Assembly (NCBI RefSeq): GCF_002265875.1
Contig: NZ_NPFA01000010.1
Coordinates: 82,325 to 121,040, forward strand
Direction of reading: 5' to 3'
DNA: 38,716 bases
Origin: Marinococcus halophilus
GTDB taxonomy: Bacteria; Bacillota; Bacilli; Bacillales; Marinococcaceae
Under the pieces are notes generated by a model. The model made no database searches and was not told where the DNA came from. It was given only the letters and a program-made list of their open reading frames with translations. Below are positions 8,092-16,822 of this stretch, piece after piece; positions within the stretch are counted from its first letter, which is position 1; the number at the start of each line of letters is the position of its first letter. The translations under genes and the position numbers were made by a program.

Positions 8092-8808
8092 TTAGCGGAC
8101 TTTCACCCAGCCCTTTTTAATGGATTCCACAACTGCCTGGGTCCGGTCGTTCACGTTCATTTTCTGCAGAATGTTACTGACGTGGTTTTTCACCGTCTTC
8201 TCACTAATATAGAGTGATTCGCCGATCATCCGGTTGCTGTAGCCATCTGTCATCAGCTGAAGCACCTCGCACTCCCGGCGCGTCAGGATATGAAGCGGCT
8301 TGCGGTACTCCACCTCTTTGTAGCCGATTTCGGTGTCATCCACGCCGTGATCGTCGCCTTCATGAGCGAGCCGGCGGTATTCGTTAATCAGGTTCTGCGT
8401 CACCTTCGGATGAATGTACGCGCCGCCGGAGCCGACCACCTTCACAGCTTCGATCAGGGCATCAGCGTCCATTTCCTTCAGCAGATAGCCGGAAGCGCCT
8501 GTTTTCAGCACATGGGTCACGTATGATTCATCATCGTGAATGCTCAGGATAAGCACCTTCAGATCCGGGTGGCGCTCGATCAGCGTCTTGGTTGCCTCGA
8601 CGCCGTTGACGCCTGGCATATTGATATCCATCAGCACAACGTCAGGATGATAATCTTCCACAAGCGCAAACGCTTCTTCTCCGTCGCTGCCTTCTGCGAC
8701 AATTTCGAAGTTTTCTTCCATATCCAGAATGCGTTTGACGCCTTCACGGAAAAGCTGATGGTCATCAATCAACAACAGTTTGATTTTTTCATCGATACGT
8801 TCTTGCAT
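8092..8808 (-). CDS. degU: Response regulator DegU
   Basis: 238 residues, NarL/FixJ class. The receiver domain (about 9-130) has the acidic pair D15-D16, the phospho-acceptor D61 in [10 protein letters not shown], and the switch residues in [10 protein letters not shown] linker leads to a LuxR-type helix-turn-helix ([19 protein letters not shown] and [17 protein letters not shown], about 165-230). DegU controls exoenzymes, competence, motility and biofilm genes in Bacillus. It is the second gene of degS-degU (59 nt gap) and is followed by a terminator. Confidence 0.98.
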   Translation of the reverse strand: MQERIDEKIKLLLIDDHQLFREGVKRILDMEENFEIVAEGSDGEEAFALVEDYHPDVVLMDINMPGVNGVEATKTLIERHPDLKVLILSIHDDESYVTHVLKTGASGYLLKEMDADALIEAVKVVGSGGAYIHPKVTQNLINEYRRLAHEGDDHGVDDTEIGYKEVEYRKPLHILTRRECEVLQLMTDGYSNRMIGESLYISEKTVKNHVSNILQKMNVNDRTQAVVESIKKGWVKVR

Positions 8809-8867
8809 ACGTTCTCATCCTTTCTTCTCTTCACTTATCTTTAATTTATATACTGGTGCTTTAGCTT

Positions 8868-10001
8868 TTAATGAAGCGGGACAAACACCTTCACCCGCGT
8901 GCCCTGGCCTATGACGGAATCAATCGTCAGCTCCCCGCCCAGCGCGTTCACACGTTCTCGCATACCGAGCAGGCCAAACGACTTGTCCCGGGCTTTATCC
9001 ACATCGAATCCTTTGCCATCGTCTTTAATCAAGATCGTAATGCTCGTCGGCCTTTGTTCGAGCTGCACCCGGAGCAGATCCGGCTCTGCGTGCTTATAAG
9101 CGTTCTGGGCTGCTTCCTGTACAATGCGGAACAGCCCGATCTCAAGGTTCGGGGCGACCCTTGCTTCTTTTCCCTTCGCCGTAAACTCTGTCGTCATGCC
9201 TGTATTATCCTCAAGGTGGCGCAGATATTTCTGCAGCGTCGGCACAAGGCCAAGGTCATCAATCGCCATCGGACGCAGGTCGTAAATGATCCTGCGGACC
9301 TCCCCAAGACTTGAACGGATCAGGACGCGGAGCTCCCGGAATTCCTGGATGGCTTCCTCCGCGCTTTTTTCACGGGAGATTTTCTCGACAAGCTCCGAGC
9401 GGAGCAAAACGTGTGCGAGCGTCTGCGCCGGGCCGTCATGAATTTCACGCGCTACCCGCTTGCGCTCATCCTCCTGCGCTTCGATAATCTGAAGGCCGAA
9501 CTCGTGCTTTTCCCGGGCGTTTTCGACAAACTCCCCGACGTCCTGCAGGTCGCCAGCGAGAAAATTGTAAACAATGCCAACCTGGGATACAAGCGTTTCA
9601 GCCCGTTCAATGGTTTCATCCAGTTGAATCAGGCGGCGTTCGATATTGTCCCTGCGGTCACGGAGGCGTTTTTCCTCCTGGCGGACCACAGCCAGGTTTA
9701 CCTGCGCCTCATTGGCTTTTTCATACACCTTCTGCACTTCTTCATCACTGAACTGGCGGAACCGTTTGCTTACCTCTGCTAACTGATTTCTTGCGACTCT
9801 CGCTTCAACCTCCAATTGATCGGAGCGTTCAATCGTATCAGAAATGTGTTCCTGTATCTCTTTTAATTCTTCCTGGAGTGCATGAAGTTCTTTTCTGGAG
9901 GTTTCGCTGATTTCAAAGATTTCTTCTTTACTTTTCTCTACTGTCTGGAGCATTTGCTCAATAATTTGATCTAAATCTGCTGGGTTTCGCAAGGCTACCA
10001 T
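8868..10001 (-). CDS. degS: Sensor histidine kinase DegS
   Basis: Cytosolic kinase of the HPK7 class, 377 residues from the chosen ATG. A long coiled coil fills about residues 10-160 (heptad-rich Leu, Glu, Lys and Arg), followed by the dimerisation/phospho-acceptor motif REIHDGPAQTL near residue 190. The ATPase domain shows NAYKHAEPD, DDGKGFD and SFGLLGMRERV. There is no membrane segment, as in B. subtilis DegS. A GTG one codon upstream and a TTG five codons downstream are alternative starts; the GAGGGTGAT Shine-Dalgarno is close to the first two, so the exact start is uncertain. It phosphorylates DegU. Confidence 0.97.
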   Translation of the reverse strand: MVALRNPADLDQIIEQMLQTVEKSKEEIFEISETSRKELHALQEELKEIQEHISDTIERSDQLEVEARVARNQLAEVSKRFRQFSDEEVQKVYEKANEAQVNLAVVRQEEKRLRDRRDNIERRLIQLDETIERAETLVSQVGIVYNFLAGDLQDVGEFVENAREKHEFGLQIIEAQEDERKRVAREIHDGPAQTLAHVLLRSELVEKISREKSAEEAIQEFRELRVLIRSSLGEVRRIIYDLRPMAIDDLGLVPTLQKYLRHLEDNTGMTTEFTAKGKEARVAPNLEIGLFRIVQEAAQNAYKHAEPDLLRVQLEQRPTSITILIKDDGKGFDVDKARDKSFGLLGMRERVNALGGELTIDSVIGQGTRVKVFVPLH

Positions 10002-10194
10002 CACCCTCTATACTTGCCTGCGAATTTTCAATACCGCATAGAACGGTTCATGAATAGTTTAGCATATTCTTTTGGACCTATTCCGCTATGTAATGAAAAA
10101 TCATAAATTTACATATTCAACTGGCATTTTGATTCATTTTCGCTCATTTCCTGGTATATACTAGCCAAAATGTTGCAACTGTTACAATCCTGTT

Positions 10195-10233
10195 ATACGG
10201 TAATGACATTACCTAGGAGGAATGTTACCGTAT
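10195..10233 (+). promoter_or_regulatory. Overlapping inverted repeats around the yvyE ribosome binding site
   Basis: ATACGGTAA (10195-10203) is the exact complement of TTACCGTAT (10225-10233). The second arm covers the first two bases of the yvyE ATG, and the loop between the arms holds the AGGAGG site. A competing perfect palindrome, GGTAATG-A-CATTACC (10199-10213), shares the left arm. This may be a translational switch or a transcription-factor operator; no known riboswitch class is recognised. Confidence 0.45.
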
Positions 10234-10870
10234 GCTTACTTCATATCGTACCATTAAACAAAGCGGCCAGCATGAATTTACCATAAATAAATCACGTTTT
10301 ATTACTCATATTACCCGTGCAGCAGACGAAGTAACCGCGCATTCGTTCATTGAAGGAATTAAAAAAGAGCATTGGAATGCCGCCCACAACTGTTCAGCGT
10401 ATGTAATTGGCGAACAGGACCATATTCAAAAAGCAAATGATGACGGGGAGCCGAACGGCACCGCCGGCGTACCGATGCTTGAAGTATTGAAAAAACGGGA
10501 GCTGAAGGATACCGTGGTTGTGGTTACCCGCTATTTCGGCGGGATAAAGCTCGGCGCCGGCGGCCTGATCCGGGCATATGGTTCCTCGGTTTCTGAAGCG
10601 CTGAATCACGTGGGCATCGTACGGCGCACCCTGATGCAGGAGCTCGTAGTGACTGCCGATTACACCCTGCTCGGCAAATTGGAATACGAAGCCCGCAATT
10701 CTTCCTATATTCTTGACACCGTTGACTACGAGGAGCAGGTAAAGCTTCATCTTTACGCCCCTGTGGAAGAACAGGAAGCATGCCGGGAGTGGCTTATAAA
10801 TATCAGCAGCGGCCAGGCCGGTATAGAAGCAGGAAGACAGGCCTTCGTGGAAACGGATGAATTGTCCTAG
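10232..10870 (+). CDS. yvyE: YvyE/IMPACT (UPF0029) family protein
   Basis: 212 residues, the normal length. The N-terminal UPF0029 domain contains the signatures FITHITRA, HWNAAHNCSAYVIG and, most typical, DDGEPNGTAGVPMLEVLKK followed by VVVTRYFGGIKLGAGGLIRAYG. The C-terminal domain is the DUF1949 ferredoxin-like part (about 140-205). E. coli YigZ and eukaryotic IMPACT are relatives; the bacterial role is unclear, though IMPACT modulates translation control. It is transcribed divergently from degS, as in B. subtilis. The AGGAGG site lies inside an inverted repeat that also covers the start codon. Confidence 0.95.
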   Translation: MLTSYRTIKQSGQHEFTINKSRFITHITRAADEVTAHSFIEGIKKEHWNAAHNCSAYVIGEQDHIQKANDDGEPNGTAGVPMLEVLKKRELKDTVVVVTRYFGGIKLGAGGLIRAYGSSVSEALNHVGIVRRTLMQELVVTADYTLLGKLEYEARNSSYILDTVDYEEQVKLHLYAPVEEQEACREWLINISSGQAGIEAGRQAFVETDELS

Positions 10871-10898
10871 CACTTTTTTATTTCCCGGGTAATAAAAC

Positions 10899-10914
10899 CC
10901 GCTCCCAGGAGCGG
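10899..10914. terminator. Hairpin downstream of yvyE
   Basis: CCGCTCC-CA-GGAGCGG is a perfect 7-bp stem 29 nt after the yvyE stop. On the plus strand the run of T lies before the stem, not after it. On the minus strand the stem is followed by GTTTTATT, so it would work better as a terminator for transcripts coming from the tagV side. Direction is unresolved. Confidence 0.4.
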
Positions 10915-11018
10915 AACACCTTTCGCTTCGGTATATATTTTATTTACTATTGTCGCTGCCTCAGCTACAATAAAAGAATACAATCTTTTTTCGAATGCAT
11001 AACTGCTTTTTCTCTAAC

Positions 11019-11036
11019 AGCGCCTCTGCAGGCGCT
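11019..11036. other. Hairpin in the tagV leader
   Basis: AGCGCCT-CTGC-AGGCGCT is a perfect 7-bp stem, 54 nt before the tagV start. No T-run follows on plus. It may be part of the tagV 5' untranslated region. Confidence 0.4.
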
Positions 11037-11089
11037 CTTGCTAGTTCATATGCCCCGGCCATTATACAATTTAAAGGAGAAGTGCTGAC

Positions 11090-12133
11090 ATGCCAAGCTC
11101 AACATCCCAACGGAGAAACCTCCGTAAAAGAAGAAAGAAAGCCCTCGTCTGGAAAACGGCGGCTGTAGTTGCACTGCTTTTTCTTCTGCTTGCCGGAGGC
11201 GCCTCCGCCTACTTTCTCCAGCAGCTGAACAGCGTATCCGCAGACACAGAAGAAGAGCTACAACGCGGGGAAAAATCGAATCTGCGGGACCAGGCCGTTG
11301 ATCCGGCGGAGGACAGCTTCTCGGTATTATTTCTCGGGGTGGATGACCGTGAAGAAGGATCGATGTCAGGCCGCTCCGATGCAATGGTTGTCGGTACCTT
11401 CAACAAGGATTCCAAGAAAGTAAAGCTCGTAAGCATTCCGAGAGACTCGCTTGTAAACATTGAAGGCCACGGTGAAGACAAAATTGCCCACGCCCACGCT
11501 TACGGCGGTACCGATTTAGCGGTTAAGACCGTTGAAGATACGCTGAACATCCCGGTTGACTATTACGTAAAATCAGACTTTGCGGCTTTCACCGACATTA
11601 TTAACGATCTCAACGGCGTGGATGTGAATGTGCCATTTGATTTTACGGAGGAAGGCACGACGTTTGAAGAAGGACCGGCGACGCTGAACGGCGAAGAAGC
11701 GCTGAAATACGTGCGGATGCGAAAACAGGACCCACGCGGAGATCTTGGGCGCGGTGAACGTCAGCAGGAGGTGCTCGAAAGCCTGATCAGCAAGGCCGGC
11801 TCTATCGAATCCATCGATAATTATAATGACGTATTTGACAGCGTCAGCGAAAATGTCAGCACCAACCTGACGTTCGGCAACATGATCGCTTTGCAGCAGT
11901 ACGCCGACTCATTAAACGAGATTGACTCCACCCAGCTGGAGGGCTCAGACACGACGATTAACGGGGTTTATTACTACCAGTTAAATTCGGAAGCAACGCT
12001 CGAAATATCCAACAACCTGCGTAACCAGCTCGATTTACCGGCATCCAGGGAGCCACTGGCCCTCCCCGGCACGCAGATGTACAATGAGGCACCCGCTGTA
12101 GAGGAAGAAACCTACGGGGAAACCGCGCCGTAA
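11090..12133 (+). CDS. tagV: LytR-CpsA-Psr family cell-wall polymer ligase (TagV-like)
   Basis: 347 residues. A short basic cytosolic tail (RRNLRKRRKK) is followed by one membrane helix at about residues 22-44. The extracellular LCP domain, about 75-240, shows the conserved acidic/arginine motifs GRSDAMVVGT, SIPRDSLVNI, KIAHAHAYGG and VRMRKQDPRGDLGRGERQ, which bind the polyprenyl pyrophosphate of the donor. These enzymes attach teichoic acid or related polymers to peptidoglycan. The position right after yvyE matches B. subtilis tagV (yvhJ); the tagO gene expected next is not here. The C-terminal 40 residues are acidic and low-complexity. The ATG follows AAAGGAG. Confidence 0.92.
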   Translation: MPSSTSQRRNLRKRRKKALVWKTAAVVALLFLLLAGGASAYFLQQLNSVSADTEEELQRGEKSNLRDQAVDPAEDSFSVLFLGVDDREEGSMSGRSDAMVVGTFNKDSKKVKLVSIPRDSLVNIEGHGEDKIAHAHAYGGTDLAVKTVEDTLNIPVDYYVKSDFAAFTDIINDLNGVDVNVPFDFTEEGTTFEEGPATLNGEEALKYVRMRKQDPRGDLGRGERQQEVLESLISKAGSIESIDNYNDVFDSVSENVSTNLTFGNMIALQQYADSLNEIDSTQLEGSDTTINGVYYYQLNSEATLEISNNLRNQLDLPASREPLALPGTQMYNEAPAVEEETYGETAP

Positions 12134-12154
12134 ACACTTGCTTTTTCAGAGGTA

Positions 12155-12196
12155 AAAGAAGCCCGGAAGGAGTTCGATCTCCTTCCGGGCTTCTTT
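12155..12196. terminator. Bidirectional terminator between tagV and ugd
   Basis: A 17-bp perfect stem (AAGAAGCCCGGAAGGAG and its complement, loop TTCGAT) is flanked by TTTCTATT on the plus side and by TTTTACC on the minus side. It lies between two convergent genes and can serve both. Confidence 0.9.
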
Positions 12197-12199
12197 CTA

Positions 12200-13501
12200 T
12201 TATTTCCGGCCGATGCCGTGATAAATAAATCCGGCTTCTTTAAATTCCTTTGCTTTAAATGCGTTTCTGCCATCAATCATTACCGGCTTTTTCATAATGC
12301 TTTTTAACTTTTCCGGGGTCACCTGCAGGCACTCTTCCCACTCCGTGACAAGCATGGCTGCATCTGCACCCTCGCATGCATCCAGGGCGTTTTCCGCATA
12401 GTAGACGTCTCCCTCGAGGAGCTGCCTGGCGTTGTCTTCAGCTACCGGGTCAAAGGCACGCACTTTCACGCCGTACTCCTGGAGCGAGCGGATGATTTTC
12501 AGGGACGGTGCCTCCCGCATGTCGTCGGTATTCGGCTTGAAGGCCAGGCCGAGAAGCGCCACCGTAATATTGCGGATGTCCTCATTAAAAATCACGTTCA
12601 GGTGGTCCACCATACGAAGGCTCTGCTTTTCATTCACGTCGTTTACCGCCTGCAGCAGCTGTGGGTAGTAACCTTTAACCTCCGCCAGGTGCTTGATCGC
12701 TTTAACATCCTTCGGGAAGCAGGAGCCCCCGTAGCCGATCCCTGCATTCAAGAACTTCGGCCCAATCCGGTTGTCCATCCCCATCCCGCGGGTAACCGCG
12801 TTAATATCTGCCCCGTAGTAATCGCAGATGTTAGCCACTTCGTTCACAAAGGAAATTTTCGTCGCAAGAAAGGCGTTGGAGGAGTATTTAATCATCTCGG
12901 AGCTGCGCGGATCCGTGACAACAATATTGTCTGTAAGCGGCTGATGCAGCTCTGTTAGAATCTCCGCTGCCTTATCCGAGTTCGTACCGATAATGACACG
13001 GTCGGGATTGAACGTATCCTTCACAGCCGAACCTTCCCGGAGGAATTCCGGCACGGAGCACACTTCGATCTTAGCATCCGGATTTTTGTCGGCAATCAGC
13101 GAGCGCACACGGTCCGCCGTCCCCACCGGCACCGTTGATTTGTTCACGACCACGCGGAACTTGTCATCATTTACCGCTTCGCCAATTTCATCCGCCACTC
13201 CGTACACGTAGGACATGTTGGCAGCCCCTGTTTCCGATTCCGGTGTACCCACCGCAATGATTACAATGTCCGAAGCCCGGACGGCGGGCTGCAGTTCTGT
13301 CGTAAACTGCAGCCGCCCGGCAGCGCGGTTTGCGTCCACTAATTCCTTTAACCCTGGTTCATAAATCGGGATTTCCCCATTGTTCAGCCGGTCTACTTTC
13401 TCCGGGATCTTATCCACACAGATCACGTCATTGCCAAGCTCTGCAAAGCTTGTTCCTGATACAAGGCCGACATAGCCGGTGCCTACTACTGTTAGCTTCA
13501 T
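12200..13501 (-). CDS. ugd: UDP-glucose 6-dehydrogenase
   Basis: 433 residues. It oxidises UDP-glucose to UDP-glucuronate with two NAD+. The N-terminal Rossmann motif VVGTGYVGLVSG starts at residue 4; the catalytic cysteine sits in GYGGSCFPKDVKAI (about residue 257), and AFKPNTDDMREAPS marks the C-terminal UDP-binding domain. The ATG at 13501 is preferred over an upstream in-frame TTG because it leaves room for the AAAGGTTGGG site. Its substrate is made by GalU (16873-17760) in the same window, so the two may feed a uronic-acid polymer such as teichuronic acid or capsule. tuaD is the B. subtilis counterpart. Confidence 0.95.
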   Translation of the reverse strand: MKLTVVGTGYVGLVSGTSFAELGNDVICVDKIPEKVDRLNNGEIPIYEPGLKELVDANRAAGRLQFTTELQPAVRASDIVIIAVGTPESETGAANMSYVYGVADEIGEAVNDDKFRVVVNKSTVPVGTADRVRSLIADKNPDAKIEVCSVPEFLREGSAVKDTFNPDRVIIGTNSDKAAEILTELHQPLTDNIVVTDPRSSEMIKYSSNAFLATKISFVNEVANICDYYGADINAVTRGMGMDNRIGPKFLNAGIGYGGSCFPKDVKAIKHLAEVKGYYPQLLQAVNDVNEKQSLRMVDHLNVIFNEDIRNITVALLGLAFKPNTDDMREAPSLKIIRSLQEYGVKVRAFDPVAEDNARQLLEGDVYYAENALDACEGADAAMLVTEWEECLQVTPEKLKSIMKKPVMIDGRNAFKAKEFKEAGFIYHGIGRK

Positions 13502-13558
13502 ACGTTTTCCCAACCTTTAGTTTATGTATTTTCGTACTTTAATTATACGCGTGAATAA

Positions 13559-13576
13559 CCGCTTACGCTTAAGCGG
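13559..13576. other. Inverted repeat upstream of ugd
   Basis: CCGCTT-ACGCTT-AAGCGG, 58 nt upstream of the ugd start. A TATAAT lies between it and ugd on the minus strand (13542-13547), so the repeat covers the expected -35 position and may be an operator. No good -35 match was found. Confidence 0.35.
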
Positions 13577-13638
13577 GATTGTCAAATGTTATTGTATCAC
13601 ATTTTGCCAGTTATTCTACATCCACTTCTTTATACGTG

Positions 13639-14517
13639 TTAAAGGTCCCGGTCTTCAACCTGTAAGCGTTCCGGCATGCCGGTCTGGGCTCCTTCCTTCT
13701 CGACGGAAAGGGCCGAGGCGGCATTAGCAAACCGGCAGGCATCCTCAAGGGTCATGCCTTCTGCTACGGCTGTCGCAAACGCTCCGTTAAACGTATCACC
13801 TGCTCCTGTAGTATCCCGCACGTCTGCCGCACGCACAGGGATTACAGCTTCACTGCCGTCTTTGCGCGTGATCAGCGCTCCAGCCGCTCCCTTTGTCACC
13901 ACAATATTCTCCCGGCGTTCAACAATGGCCGGATACGCCTCTTGCAGTTGGACAAATTCCTGCTCGTTCGGCGTCAGGTAGGCGGCTTTGTTCCAGCATT
14001 CAGGGGGAAGCGGCTGCATCGGCGCCGGATTCAGAATAACCGGTGTTTGCTCCTCTTCTGCGGTGTACAGCAATTTTTCCACAGCCGGCGCCGGGATTTC
14101 GAGCTGCACAAGAATAACATCCGCCTCTCTCAGGAGCGTCCGGCTTGCTTCAATATCTTCCGGGCGGACAGTGGCGTTTGCTCCAGGCGTGACGATGATG
14201 CGGTTATCCCCTTCCGATACAAGGATGGTCGCAATACCGCTTGCCATGCCATGTCGCGTACGGACATGCTCTGTACTAATGCCCTCTGCTTCCAGATGTC
14301 CGAGCTGCTCTTTTCCAAAAGCATCGCCTCCAATCGCTCCGACCATTGACACCCGGGCCCCGAGTCGGGCAGCGGCGACCGCCTGGTTAGCCCCTTTCCC
14401 TCCAAAAAACGTGTGAAAATCCTCCCCGAGGATCGTTTCTCCCCGGGAAGGCATCCGTTCCGCTATTGTAACAAGATCCATATTAATACTTCCTACCACT
14501 ACGATATTTGCCGGCAT
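13639..14517 (-). CDS. rbsK: Ribokinase (PfkB family)
   Basis: 292 residues. It phosphorylates D-ribose to ribose 5-phosphate. The PfkB signature 1 region GGKGANQAVAAARLGA lies at about residues 39-54. The C-terminal signature DTTGAGDTFNGAFATAVAEG carries the catalytic base Asp (about residue 238 in GAGD). N-terminal GSINMDLV matches ribokinase specifically. The ATG is used out of frame with another ATG 4 nt upstream; the GGGAGTGA site overlaps the stop of the CAP-domain gene 7 nt away. No ribose transporter or RbsR regulator is nearby, which is unusual for rbsK, so another PfkB sugar is possible. Confidence 0.9.
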   Translation of the reverse strand: MPANIVVVGSINMDLVTIAERMPSRGETILGEDFHTFFGGKGANQAVAAARLGARVSMVGAIGGDAFGKEQLGHLEAEGISTEHVRTRHGMASGIATILVSEGDNRIIVTPGANATVRPEDIEASRTLLREADVILVQLEIPAPAVEKLLYTAEEEQTPVILNPAPMQPLPPECWNKAAYLTPNEQEFVQLQEAYPAIVERRENIVVTKGAAGALITRKDGSEAVIPVRAADVRDTTGAGDTFNGAFATAVAEGMTLEDACRFANAASALSVEKEGAQTGMPERLQVEDRDL

Positions 14518-14524
14518 TCATCGA

Positions 14525-15640
14525 TCACTCCCTGCTTGGACTAACAAAATTCTGAGTGTAAAACGGCCGGTTTTCTTCGTCAAATGCTACGCCAACTCCC
14601 AGCCCGTCATAATTACCGAGCATCGCTTCCCGGTGCCCTTCATATGAATTCATCCATCCAGCTGCAGCATACAGCGGGGACCGCTGGCCAGAAGCAATAT
14701 TTTCAGCCGCCTGCATGTAGCCGATACCATCTCTTTCCAGGCGGTCAAACGGATTCTGCCCTTCCGGATTTACGTGATCGAAAAACTGGTTTTCGGCCAT
14801 ATTCTCGCTGTGTGCCCTTGCCACCGCCGCCACCGAATCATTGTAGGCGAGCGTATCCCGGCCGAGCTGGACGCGCTGGGCGTTGGTTAAGTGCCACACC
14901 AGCTGTTCATACGACTCCCGCACTTCTTCGGATTCTCCGGCATAGAACGAAGAATTCCTTTCCACCTCTTTATCTACTAACAGCAGGGCATTTACCCTGT
15001 TCTCTTCATGAATGTCGTAGAAAAAGGTGGCATACCCATCTTCCACTTCGTAGACTCCCTGCTGCTGTTCATTCGTTTCTGTCCGGATATTACCTCTGGC
15101 CACCGTTTCTATGGATTCTCCGTACGTCTCCCGGATAGTGTCGCGTCCGGTTCCCCAACCGTTTCCTTCAGCGTCCTGCCACGTCTGCTGGTTGGAATAA
15201 AGCGCCACTACGCGCCCGTCCTGCACGCCGTACTGGGCGTACTGCTCATATTTATCCTTATAATAGATATGCCAGTCGAACGAATAATTGCCTGCCTGCA
15301 CATCCTTCGCTTCTCCACGTGCAGCTTCCATTTCTTCAACGCTGTCCCCAAGGCTTACGCCTGCCATTTCCCAGTCCCCTGTTCCTTTTGGCACTTCTGT
15401 TTCTACCGTGCCGGCCCCCGGAGCGCTTCCGCTGTTTTCATCTGCCTGCAGATTTTCGCCAAGCAGATTGGATAAAAACAGCGCCATTCTCTCGCCCTGC
15501 GTGGCCGTTTCTTCGTAGGTCGTGCCACCCGCTTCTTCGAGACGCTCTTTGACGCCGCTCCACGGAGAATCCGCCGGGCTGTAAACTACGAGTGCTGCCA
15601 ATAGAGCCATCAACACCGCCGCACCAACCAGACCCTTCAT
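14525..15640 (-). CDS. Exported CAP-domain protein with CAP-associated N-terminal domain
   Basis: 371 residues. An N-terminal hydrophobic segment (about 3-20) acts as signal peptide or anchor. An acidic linker follows, then a CAP-associated region (about 95-225) as in B. subtilis YlbC. The C-terminal CAP/SCP domain (about 240-370) shows the family motifs LTNAQRVQLG, AHSENMAENQFFDHVNPEGQ, AAENIASG, WMNSYEGHREAMLG and GVGVAF, including the paired His and Glu of the CAP cavity. Its biochemical role is unknown. The ATG at 15640 is chosen over one two codons upstream for Shine-Dalgarno spacing. The protein is strongly acidic, as expected for an exported protein of a halophile. Confidence 0.88.
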   Translation of the reverse strand: MKGLVGAAVLMALLAALVVYSPADSPWSGVKERLEEAGGTTYEETATQGERMALFLSNLLGENLQADENSGSAPGAGTVETEVPKGTGDWEMAGVSLGDSVEEMEAARGEAKDVQAGNYSFDWHIYYKDKYEQYAQYGVQDGRVVALYSNQQTWQDAEGNGWGTGRDTIRETYGESIETVARGNIRTETNEQQQGVYEVEDGYATFFYDIHEENRVNALLLVDKEVERNSSFYAGESEEVRESYEQLVWHLTNAQRVQLGRDTLAYNDSVAAVARAHSENMAENQFFDHVNPEGQNPFDRLERDGIGYMQAAENIASGQRSPLYAAAGWMNSYEGHREAMLGNYDGLGVGVAFDEENRPFYTQNFVSPSRE

Positions 15641-15744
15641 GTGCATATCTCCTCTATTTGTTCATTTATTGTTTGTATCGCTTGTATATCAATTGTACAG
15701 GAAAACGAGTCGTGGGAATAATAACTTGCACCTGGAGATTTCCC

Positions 15745-15773
15745 TTAAAAGTCATTCGGCAGAATGATATACT
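15745..15773 (+). promoter_or_regulatory. SigA-type promoter with operator-like repeat, SLAP gene
   Basis: TTAAAA, 17 nt, TATACT (4 and 5 of 6 consensus bases at the correct spacing), about 80 nt before the SLAP-domain gene. The spacer contains the perfect inverted repeat TCATTC-GGCA-GAATGA (15752-15767), which could bind a repressor. Confidence 0.5.
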
Positions 15774-15853
15774 AAAAAGACGCACAGAATATATTCAACG
15801 CTGGTACATTTATAAAAAAGCTCCATGACTACGATTATAAAAGGGTGAAAAAA

Positions 15854-16789
15854 ATGGCTTTATTCGGTAGAAAAAAGCAATCGTCCCAGGGAGATGCTGC
15901 CAAACCAGAAAACCTGGCAGAACAACCCCAGGAGGATGAGGAAACCATAGAAGAAGCACACGATGACAGCGGACGCACTGTCGAAACCACGCTCAGCCTT
16001 CATCCTGAAGCCGAAATCCCGGAGGAAGATGAATACTACCTGCGCTTTTTAAACGGCGAAGCACCCCGGCTGAAGCCCGGCCAGGTAGCGCTTTCCGGCA
16101 TCAGCGCCCAGCGGGATGAACACGGCCAGATGCTTGTCACCGCTTTTATCCGTAACGGGGCGGAAAAAGCCATCCGGCTGAAGGAGTCCACCGTATTAAT
16201 CATGAGCAATGACAACCAGGTGATTGCGAAAAAGAAAGTCGATTTAAGAGGCGTCGGCGATATTCCGCCGCGAAGCGCACGGCCGTGGAACTTTTATTTC
16301 GCACCTAAAGAGCAGCTTCAGCAGGAATTTCCAAAAGACGGATGGAAAATTGGCTTTCACGTTGAAAAACCAAAGCGCGAACACCACCTTGACCTTGCCG
16401 ACAGCTGGAAAAGTGCGCTCAGCGAGCAGCAGGTGGATAAGCTGAAGGACATGATCCGTGACATGAAGCCGCCGCGTCCTGGTGAAGTTAACTTTATGGG
16501 CATGCGTGCCGTACAGTCCGAAAACGGTGACCTCCATGTGACGCTCCTCATCCGCAATGGGGGCAACAACGAGCTCAAGCTCGACAATGTGCCGCTGCAG
16601 GTCGAGGATGCACACGGGGATGTTATTGCCCGGGGCGGATTCAAGCTCGAGGATTTCGCCGTGCAGCCTTTTTCAAGCCGGCCCTGGACGTTTGTCTTCC
16701 CGCATCGTCTGCTGAAAAAGGATGAGATCGACCTTTCCAAGTGGAGAGCGTATCCAATTAAAAAGAAACAGGAGGAGGATAAAGCATAA
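15854..16789 (+). CDS. SLAP-domain protein, accessory Sec S-layer assembly type
   Basis: 311 residues without signal peptide or membrane helix, so probably cytosolic. After a charged, Glu-rich N-terminal tail there are two related SLAP repeats, about residues 55-160 and 190-300. Each goes from a YLRFL or LKDMIRDM helix through a GQVALSGI / GEVNFMGM strand and an ITAFIRNG / VTLLIRNG strand to a closing PWNFYFAP or PWTFVFP motif. From memory this is the layout of the accessory Sec system S-layer assembly protein family of Bacillaceae, usually found with secA2 and csaB, neither of which is here. The ATG at 15854 follows AAGGGTG with 6 nt spacing. Confidence 0.75.
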   Translation: MALFGRKKQSSQGDAAKPENLAEQPQEDEETIEEAHDDSGRTVETTLSLHPEAEIPEEDEYYLRFLNGEAPRLKPGQVALSGISAQRDEHGQMLVTAFIRNGAEKAIRLKESTVLIMSNDNQVIAKKKVDLRGVGDIPPRSARPWNFYFAPKEQLQQEFPKDGWKIGFHVEKPKREHHLDLADSWKSALSEQQVDKLKDMIRDMKPPRPGEVNFMGMRAVQSENGDLHVTLLIRNGGNNELKLDNVPLQVEDAHGDVIARGGFKLEDFAVQPFSSRPWTFVFPHRLLKKDEIDLSKWRAYPIKKKQEEDKA

Positions 16790-16791
16790 CG

Positions 16792-16818
16792 AAAGAGCCT
16801 GGCGCGGGCTCTTTTTTT
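16792..16818 (+). terminator. Terminator of the SLAP gene
   Basis: AAAGAGCC and GGCTCTTT pair around a TGGCGCG loop and run into a T-tract (TTTTTTT). It starts 3 nt after the stop. Confidence 0.85.
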
Positions 16819-16822
16819 ATGC

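Noticed and set aside
13542-13585. SigA promoter TTGACA...TATAAT before ugd
   Set aside because: The two elements are 32 nt apart, too far for one promoter.
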